Shown piece after piece: positions 58,982 through 64,000 of a stretch of DNA of 64,000 nt. The DNA comes from an uncultured Oscillibacter sp. Lineage in GTDB: Bacteria > Bacillota > Clostridia > Oscillospirales > Oscillospiraceae. The DNA lies in assembly GCF_910579365.1 (NCBI RefSeq), contig NZ_CAJTUX010000002.1:1-64000 (forward strand), given 5' to 3'. Numbering within the stretch: position 1 is the first letter of the stretch; the number at the start of each line of letters is the position of its first letter. Below the pieces are notes generated by a model. The model did not search any database and was not told the DNA's origin. It saw nothing but the letters and a program-made list of their open reading frames with translations. The position numbers and the translations under genes are program-made.

Positions 58982-60313
58982 ATGGATTCCATATGGACCC
59001 AAACGGAGAAGCTGCCGGAGTTCGCCCCTTTGGAGGGGGACCTGAAAACGGACGTGCTGATCATCGGCGGCGGGATGGCGGGGCTCTTGTGCGCCTATCA
59101 GCTGGCCCAGGCGGGGGTGGAGTACGCCCTGGTGGAGGGCGACCGCATCTGCGGCGGCGTCACGCGAAACACCACGGCGAAGCTCACCTCCCAGCACGGC
59201 CTGATCTATAGCCGGCTGCTGCGGGAGTTCGGCGCGGAGCGGGCCCGCCTCTATCTGGAGGTCAACCAGGCGGCGCTGGAGCGTTACCGGACGCTGTGCC
59301 GGGGGGTGGACTGCGATTTTCAGGAGCGGGATTCCTTCGTCTACTCCACAAACGGCCGGCGGGAGCTGGACCGGGAGCTGGAGGCCCTGGAGCGCCTGGG
59401 CTTTTCCGGGGCCTTCTGGGCGGAGCCGGCGCTGCCCTTCCCCACGGCGGGGGCGGTGGGCTTCCGGAGGCAGGCCCAGTTCCACCCGCTGAAGTTCGCC
59501 GCCGCCATCGCCAGGGACCTTCGTATTTACGAGCATACCAAGGTGCTGGAGCTGGGGCCGGGCACAGCGGTCACCAACGGCGGAACCGTCTCGGCGGAGA
59601 AGATCGTCGCCGCCACCCATTTTCCCCTTCTCAACAAGCACGGGGCCTATTACCTCAAGCTGTACCAGCACCGCTCCTACGTCCTGGCCCTGGAGAATGC
59701 CCCGGCGGCGGAGGGCATGTACGTGGACCGGGAGGAAACGGGCCTCTCCTTCCGGAGCTGGAAGGGCCTTCTTTTGCTGGGCGGCGGGGGACACCGCACC
59801 GGAAAGAAGGGGGGCGGCTGGCGGGAGCTGGAGGAGTTCGCCCGGACCCGCTTCCCGGAGGCGCGGGAGACGGCCCGCTGGGCCGCCCAGGACTGCATGA
59901 CCCTGGACGGCGTGCCCTATATCGGGCAGTACTCCCGGCGCACCCCGGGCTTTTACGCGGCAACGGGCTTCAACAAGTGGGGCATGACCTCCTCCATGGC
60001 GGCGGCGCTGCTGCTGGCGGACTTGATCCTGGAGAGGGAAAATCCCTACGCGGAGCTGTTTTCCCCCTCCCGGAGCGTGCTCCGCCCACAGCTGGCGGTG
60101 AACGCGCTGGAGTCCGCCGCGGGACTGCTGACTCCCACGGTTCCCCGATGCCCCCACATGGGCTGCGCGCTGAAGTACAACGCCGGGGAACACAGCTGGG
60201 ACTGCCCCTGCCACGGCTCCCGGTTCGGGGAGGACGGAGAATTGCTGGACAACCCCGCCACGGACGGCCGGAAGGGCATGGGGCGCTCCGGCGGGCGGAG
60301 GACCCGCCGGTGA
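58982..60313 (+). CDS. FAD-dependent oxidoreductase with C-terminal Rieske [2Fe-2S] domain (YhfW-like)
   Basis: 443 residues. N-terminal FAD fold VLIIGGGMAGLLCAYQLAQA (about 25-44) of the DAAO/GlpD class, TTAKLTSQHG, and a C-terminal Rieske domain with CPHMGC (about 390) and CPCHGSRF (about 406), the C-x-H-x2-C...C-x-CH arrangement of the YhfW group. Substrate unknown; an amine or amino acid oxidase linked to an iron-sulfur acceptor is plausible. ATG at 58982 with GGCGGAGGTGAT upstream, in a leader nearly identical to that of the small gene at 15059. ldh follows 22 bases after the stop. Confidence 0.9.
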   Translation: MDSIWTQTEKLPEFAPLEGDLKTDVLIIGGGMAGLLCAYQLAQAGVEYALVEGDRICGGVTRNTTAKLTSQHGLIYSRLLREFGAERARLYLEVNQAALERYRTLCRGVDCDFQERDSFVYSTNGRRELDRELEALERLGFSGAFWAEPALPFPTAGAVGFRRQAQFHPLKFAAAIARDLRIYEHTKVLELGPGTAVTNGGTVSAEKIVAATHFPLLNKHGAYYLKLYQHRSYVLALENAPAAEGMYVDREETGLSFRSWKGLLLLGGGGHRTGKKGGGWRELEEFARTRFPEARETARWAAQDCMTLDGVPYIGQYSRRTPGFYAATGFNKWGMTSSMAAALLLADLILERENPYAELFSPSRSVLRPQLAVNALESAAGLLTPTVPRCPHMGCALKYNAGEHSWDCPCHGSRFGEDGELLDNPATDGRKGMGRSGGRRTRR

Positions 60314-60335
60314 AAAAATGGAAAGGATGACGCGT

Positions 60336-61283
60336 ATGAATATCAATCCCAGAAAGGCGGCCGTCATCGGCTGCGGCAACGTGGGGGCCTCCATCGCCTT
60401 CCGCTTTTTGCAGCAGGGGCTGTTCACCCGCCTGGTGCTGCTGGACGCGAACCGGGAGAAGGCGGAGGGCGAGGCCATGGACCTCCGGGACGGCCTGCCC
60501 TACGCGGCGGCCATGGACATTACCGCCGGGGACTACGACGACCTGACGGACTGCGCCCTGGTGGTCATCACCGCCGGAGCCAACCAGAAGCCGGGGGAGA
60601 CCCGGCTGGACCTCATCGGAAAGAATACGGAGATTCTCCGCTCCATTTTGAGAGAGATCACGGCTCGAAGCTTCGGCGGTATTTTGCTGGTGGTGTCCAA
60701 CCCGGTGGACGTGCTGACCTACGCGGCCTGGCGTCTGTCGGGCTATCCCCGGGAGCGGGTGATGGGCTCCGGCACGGTGCTGGACACCGGGCGCCTGAAA
60801 CAGCTGCTGGGAGCGGAGCTGGAGGTGGACAGCCGGAATATCCACGCCTTCATCATCGGCGAGCACGGGGACAGCGAGCTTGCCGTCTGGAGCGAGGCCA
60901 ACGTCTCCGGTCTGGATTTGGAGGACTTCTGCCGCGTCCGGGGGCAGACCCTGGGGGCGGAGAAGCGGGAGCGGCTGTACCGGGAGGTCCGGGACAGCGC
61001 TTATGAGATCATCCGCCGGAAGGGGGCCACATATTACGGCATCGCCATGGCGGTGGGGCGGATTGCGGCGGCCATCGTGAAGGACGAGCGGGCGGTGCTG
61101 CCGGTGTCGGCGGTGCTGGACGGGCAGTACGGGATGAACGGCTTGGCGCTGAGTCTTCCGTCCATCGTGGGCCGGAAGGGCTTGCGGGAGATTTTGGAGA
61201 TGCCGCTGAGGGAGGACGAGCGGGCGGCGCTGGCGGCCTCGGCGGAGCAGATGCGGGAGGCCATTGAGACGCTGAAGCTGTGA
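60336..61283 (+). CDS. ldh: L-lactate dehydrogenase
   Basis: 315 residues; NADH-dependent reduction of pyruvate to lactate. NAD fold VIGCGNVGASIAF (about 9-21), the substrate loop AGANQKPGETRLDLI with the LDH-specific Gln (malate dehydrogenase would have Arg), SNPVDVLTY, and the active-site His in IGEHGDSE. I start at ATG 60336, because AAAGGA lies 8 bases upstream; ATG at 60318 overlaps it. Possibly co-transcribed with the FAD-Rieske gene. A long hairpin follows. Confidence 0.95.
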   Translation: MNINPRKAAVIGCGNVGASIAFRFLQQGLFTRLVLLDANREKAEGEAMDLRDGLPYAAAMDITAGDYDDLTDCALVVITAGANQKPGETRLDLIGKNTEILRSILREITARSFGGILLVVSNPVDVLTYAAWRLSGYPRERVMGSGTVLDTGRLKQLLGAELEVDSRNIHAFIIGEHGDSELAVWSEANVSGLDLEDFCRVRGQTLGAEKRERLYREVRDSAYEIIRRKGATYYGIAMAVGRIAAAIVKDERAVLPVSAVLDGQYGMNGLALSLPSIVGRKGLREILEMPLREDERAALAASAEQMREAIETLKL

Positions 61284-61286
61284 ATG

Positions 61287-61320
61287 GTCCCGGCGCCGGC
61301 CAGGGGGACTGGCCGGCGCC
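61287..61320 (+). terminator. Hairpin after ldh
   Basis: GGCGCCGGCCAG-GGGGA-CTGGCCGGCGCC, 12 perfect pairs without a T-run; lies between the convergent ldh and sigK 3' part. Confidence 0.6.
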
Positions 61321-61327
61321 CTGCGGG

Positions 61328-61699
61328 TCAGGGACGGCGCGGGTTCTCCTGGAGGGCTTCCCGGAGTTTTTCCAGGGCCCGTTTTTCGATGCGGGATACA
61401 TAGCTCCGGGAGATTCCGAAGGAGGAGGCGATTTCCCGCTGGGTCAGGGGCACCGTGCCCCCCAGGCCATAGCGCAGGCGGACGATTTCCGCCTCCCGGG
61501 AGGTCAGGCGCTCCCGGACCAGCCGGTGGAGGCGCAGGGCGTTGTCCCGGTCCTGGAGGTCCTCCAGCATGGTGTCGTCCACGCCCACGATATCCAGGAG
61601 CTGGAGGGCGTTGCCGTCCTTGTCGGTGTCGATGGAGTCGGAGAGGGAGACCTCCCCCTGGAGCTTTTTCTGCCCACGAAAGTACATCAGGATTTCATT
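61328..61699 (-). CDS. sigK: 3' part of the sporulation sigma factor gene sigK, interrupted by a skin-like element
   Basis: 123 codons encoding the C-terminal half of sigma-K: NEILMYFRGQKK, VSLSDSIDTDKDGNALQLLDI, LRYGLGGTVPLTQREIASSF and GISRSYVSRIEKRALEKL (regions 3 and 4; the last segment is SigK-like rather than SigE-like). The reading begins at AATGAA, exactly where sigK is split in other skin-carrying species, directly against the end of a large serine recombinase gene. No start codon or promoter belongs to this fragment: upstream in-frame sequence is recombinase gene read in another frame. The 5' half is not in the window. In the mother cell, excision would fuse both halves. Confidence 0.85.
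   Translation of the reverse strand, partial: NEILMYFRGQKKLQGEVSLSDSIDTDKDGNALQLLDIVGVDDTMLEDLQDRDNALRLHRLVRERLTSREAEIVRLRYGLGGTVPLTQREIASSFGISRSYVSRIEKRALEKLREALQENPRRP
61695..61699 (-). other. Presumed attachment-site core AATGA (skin junction)
   Basis: AATGA on the reverse strand is the 5-base core at which B. subtilis-type skin elements recombine. Here it starts the sigK 3' part and its ATGA supplies the TGA stop of the recombinase. The partner core should lie past the right edge. Confidence 0.65.
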
Positions 61700-63458
61700 T
61701 GCTATCCTCTCCCAGCGGCTCCGTATTCTCCCGTTCCGCCGTCTCCTGAAAAGCCGCCGGTTCTCCGCCTTCCGCGGCCCCGTCCTCCGTACCGGCAGAG
61801 GGAAACGGATACTCGTAATTTGAGCCGGACAGCACAAGGTGAACCTGGGAGCCGTCCCAAATCGCCTGGCGGAAGACGGCGCGGACAGCCGCCCGCTTCT
61901 GCTCCACGGTCATGCCGTCCACGGTATCTTGAAACGAGGCCAGCGCCTGCGCCAGAAGCGTGAGCTCCCTATCCGCCAGACGGTGATAGGCGGTCAGCTC
62001 CCGGAGCTGGTCCAGACGCTGCCGGAATCCCTCGCCCCGGTGGTGCAGCTCGTCGATCTGCCGGAGGATATAGGCCTCTGCGGACGTGCCGGAGGCCTTG
62101 CCCAGGGAAGACACCAGCCCTTTGATCTCGCCGTCATTGGCGGCAAGAGCGGCTTCGATTCTGGCGGTTTCCCCGTCGTGGCTTTGCTGGCCGCCGGCCA
62201 GGACCTGCCTGCTGCGGATCAGCTGGCGGAGAAAGTCGGAGTCGTTTTCCCGCAGGGCCTTCAGCTGCTCCACAACGCCGGCGTCCGCCTGATTGCCGCT
62301 GCAGTTTCGCATATTGCAGACATGTCCCCGGCTGCGCTCCTTCATGGAGCACAGGTAGGTGTAAACGGGTTCCCCCTGGGCGTTAAGCCGCCCGGAGGCC
62401 TTCGGCCGCATGAAGCTGCGGCAGCCGCCGCAAATCAAAAGGCCGGAGAGCAGGGCCGTGCTGCTGCGGGCTTTGCGGTAGCTCTTGGATTGATTTCGCG
62501 CCAAAAGCCGCTGGACCTTTACCCACGCGGTTCCCTCGATCAGCCCCGGGTGCTTGCCCACGGAGACGATCCACTCCTCCCTGGGCTTGATCTGCGTTGC
62601 CCTGCCGGGCTGCTGCAAGGTGCGGTTATAGGCCATGATGCCGTGGACGCCGTCAAAATCCCGCTGCTCCGAGAACAGGTCCACCCGGGCCTCGGTCAGG
62701 TATTGATAGGCGCTTTCGTCCGCGATCAGGTAAACCGGATTGGAGAGAATTCCCTTGATGGCGAACCGGGTGAAGGGTTTGCCGTTTTTGGTGGCGCAGC
62801 CGTTTTGCAGTAAGTAGGTCTCCGTTTTGGTGAGGGAGCCGGTTTCCAGAAATTTCTCAAAGATCAATTTCACCAGGCCGGCCTCCTCCCGGATGAGCTT
62901 CAGCTTGCAGGCCCTGCGGGTCCTGCCGTCCACCGTCACGTGGGAAACGCTCTCCGAGGCGTAGCCGGTGGGGGTGACGCCGCCCAGCCAGCGCCCGGTT
63001 TTGGACAGCTCCCGCATGTTGTCGCGGATGCGCTCGGCAATGGTCTCCCGCTCCAGCTGGGAAAAGACGGAAGAGATGTACATCATGGCCCGCCCCATGG
63101 GGGAGGAGGTGTCAAACTGCTCCTTGATGGAGATGAAGCCGGTGTTCATGCCGTTCAGCCGTTCAATCAGCTTGGCGAAGTCCCCGATGTTGCGGCTGAT
63201 CCGGTCCAGACGGTAGACGACAATGGCCCGGAGTTTCACTGTTTCCGCGTCGGCCATCATCTTTTGAAACTGCGGGCGGTCCAGATTGCCGCCGGAAAAG
63301 CCCTCGTCCTCATACACCAGCGCACGAGCGGCGGCTTCGTCCCCGAAGTGCAGGCGTATGTACTGCCTGCACAGCTCAATTTGGTTTTCGATGCTCTCGC
63401 CCTTGCCTGTGAACCTGGATTTTCGGGAGTAGATCACAAGCTGCCCGTCGTCGTTCAT
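61695..63458 (-). CDS. Large serine recombinase (SpoIVCA-like), presumed sigK element excisionase
   Basis: 587 residues. Resolvase domain with catalytic Ser11 (VIYSRKSRFTGKGESIENQ), VVYRLDRISRNIGDFAKLI and FSQLERETIAERIRDNM; recombinase domain with GVTPTGYASE; zinc ribbon CGGCRSF...CSMK...C at about 345-380; coiled-coil region about 400-500. It ends in EPLGEDSK with a TGA made by the att core. ATG at 63456-63458 with AAGGGGCGG upstream. Same strand as the sigK 3' part. Its placement argues that it excises the element during sporulation, like SpoIVCA. Confidence 0.92.
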   Translation of the reverse strand: MNDDGQLVIYSRKSRFTGKGESIENQIELCRQYIRLHFGDEAAARALVYEDEGFSGGNLDRPQFQKMMADAETVKLRAIVVYRLDRISRNIGDFAKLIERLNGMNTGFISIKEQFDTSSPMGRAMMYISSVFSQLERETIAERIRDNMRELSKTGRWLGGVTPTGYASESVSHVTVDGRTRRACKLKLIREEAGLVKLIFEKFLETGSLTKTETYLLQNGCATKNGKPFTRFAIKGILSNPVYLIADESAYQYLTEARVDLFSEQRDFDGVHGIMAYNRTLQQPGRATQIKPREEWIVSVGKHPGLIEGTAWVKVQRLLARNQSKSYRKARSSTALLSGLLICGGCRSFMRPKASGRLNAQGEPVYTYLCSMKERSRGHVCNMRNCSGNQADAGVVEQLKALRENDSDFLRQLIRSRQVLAGGQQSHDGETARIEAALAANDGEIKGLVSSLGKASGTSAEAYILRQIDELHHRGEGFRQRLDQLRELTAYHRLADRELTLLAQALASFQDTVDGMTVEQKRAAVRAVFRQAIWDGSQVHLVLSGSNYEYPFPSAGTEDGAAEGGEPAAFQETAERENTEPLGEDSK

Positions 63459-63603
63459 GGAACCGCCCCTTCCGAATGAAATCTGTTGCCAGTCTATTCG
63501 GGGAGCTTGGGTTTGAGCAGCGGCTTTTGTATGAAATCACGGAGGCGCACAGCGGGTTTTCCCCTGCGGCGGCATTCAAAACGGCGGCATATGCAAATAG
63601 ATG

Positions 63604-63632
63604 TTGCAATTTGTCCGGTTTGCCTATATAAT
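63604..63632 (+). promoter_or_regulatory. Promoter of the DUF6465-type gene
   Basis: TTGCAA (63604-63609) and TATAAT (63627-63632), spacer 17. Confidence 0.8.
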
Positions 63633-63666
63633 AACAGGCAAAGATTTCAAATGCAGGGAGGTACTT

Positions 63667-63996
63667 ATGAGAGGAAAAGCCAACGCTGAAAAAGCCAGCG
63701 AACTGAAGGAGAAGAAACGTCCGGGCAGGCGCCCCATGACGGCGGAGGAAAAGGAGGCGGCGGCAAAGCTCCGGGCTGCTGAAAAGGAGAAGGCCGACCA
63801 TCTGAAGCCGGAGCTGATTCTTCAATTTCAGAGTACCGAGGTGGATATGAACAGCTTGGCGGAGGCCGCCAAAGCCGATTTCCGCAGCATAAAAAAGCGC
63901 ACCCTCGTCACCAGCTTGAAGCTGTATGTCAAGCCGGAAGAGCAGGCGGCTTATTATGTGATCAACGGCGACTTTACGGGCAAGGTTTCGTTCTGA
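63667..63996 (+). CDS. DUF6465 family protein
   Basis: 109 residues: a Lys/Glu/Ala-rich basic N-terminal helix (ASELKEKKRPGRRPMTAEEK) and a C-terminal domain STEVDMNSLAEAAKADFRSI, KKRTLVTSLKLYVKPEEQAA then YYVINGDFTGKVSF, the pattern of DUF6465. ATG at 63667 with GGGAGG upstream and a strong promoter. Divergent from the recombinase and, if the element extends to the right, carried on it. Function unknown; the basic N-terminus may bind nucleic acid. Confidence 0.85.
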   Translation: MRGKANAEKASELKEKKRPGRRPMTAEEKEAAAKLRAAEKEKADHLKPELILQFQSTEVDMNSLAEAAKADFRSIKKRTLVTSLKLYVKPEEQAAYYVINGDFTGKVSF

Positions 63997-64000
63997 GCGA

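Noticed and set aside
61700..61837. Reading the sigK fragment as a complete gene with a start near 61837
   Set aside because: The extra residues come from the recombinase gene in another frame and do not resemble sigma region 2; homology to sigma-K starts at AATGAA.

Overview
The window reads as a chromosomal segment of a GC-rich, endospore-forming, low-oxygen Gram-positive bacterium of the Clostridia. A member of the Oscillospiraceae (Flavonifractor / Lawsonibacter / Pseudoflavonifractor type) is the best guess. The basis is high GC with AGGAGG-type ribosome binding sites, T-box and S-box leaders, type III glutamine synthetase, LTA-synthase-like and BceAB-like genes, a SigV/RsiV pair, and the 3' part of the sporulation sigma factor gene sigK. 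The genus is inference; no rRNA is present.

Layout. 1-4.2 kb: start of ftsH (reverse), rlmB, and a 703-residue membrane protein that looks like a catalytically degenerate P-type ATPase, ended by a short palindromic insertion. 4.2-8.3 kb: nitrogen block (glnN, asnB), asnB behind an Asn-specifier T-box. 8.6-12.8 kb: patatin-like protein and a reverse operon of a rhomboid-like protein, an LTA-synthase-like enzyme and a membrane protein. 13-17 kb: SAM-I riboswitch with metK, GNAT, a 60-residue protein, a chemoreceptor. 17.5-22.5 kb: livJHMGF branched-chain amino acid ABC operon. 22.7-25.8 kb: sugar kinase, then ptsHI. 26-28.6 kb: ParB-like/BMP fusion and a phosphoesterase. 28.8-30.3 kb: tRNA-Gly and rpsF-ssb-rpsR. 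30.4-33.2 kb: BceAB-type transporter with a BceR-like operator. 33.8-36.8 kb: two GT4 glycosyltransferases around a TVP38-type protein. 37-40.5 kb: lipoprotein and two-component system. 40.6-44.4 kb: yqhQ-like, prmC, PspC, recA, recX. 44.4-56.7 kb: housekeeping genes (rimO, Cdd1-like, pgsA, oxidoreductase, recQ, rpmE, flavin reductase, hflX, yigZ, macro domain, sigV/rsiV) interspersed with two look-alike divergent XRE/small-protein modules and several palindromic repeats. 57-61.3 kb: TrpB2 behind a Trp-specifier T-box, FAD-Rieske oxidoreductase, ldh. 61.3-64 kb: the 3' part of sigK abutting a large serine recombinase and a DUF6465-type gene, the junction of a skin-like element that continues past the right edge.

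How it fits together. Amino acid supply is under tRNA and SAM control (two T-boxes, one S-box), sugar entry runs through the PTS (with an HPr lacking the usual regulatory serine), and envelope stress and glycolipid functions are clustered (BceAB-like, SigV/RsiV, GT4 pair, LTA-synthase-like). The most notable points are the sigK junction with an AATGA core that also forms the recombinase stop codon, the P-type ATPase-like protein without the DKTG motif, the paired XRE modules, and the number of palindromic elements that abut stop codons.
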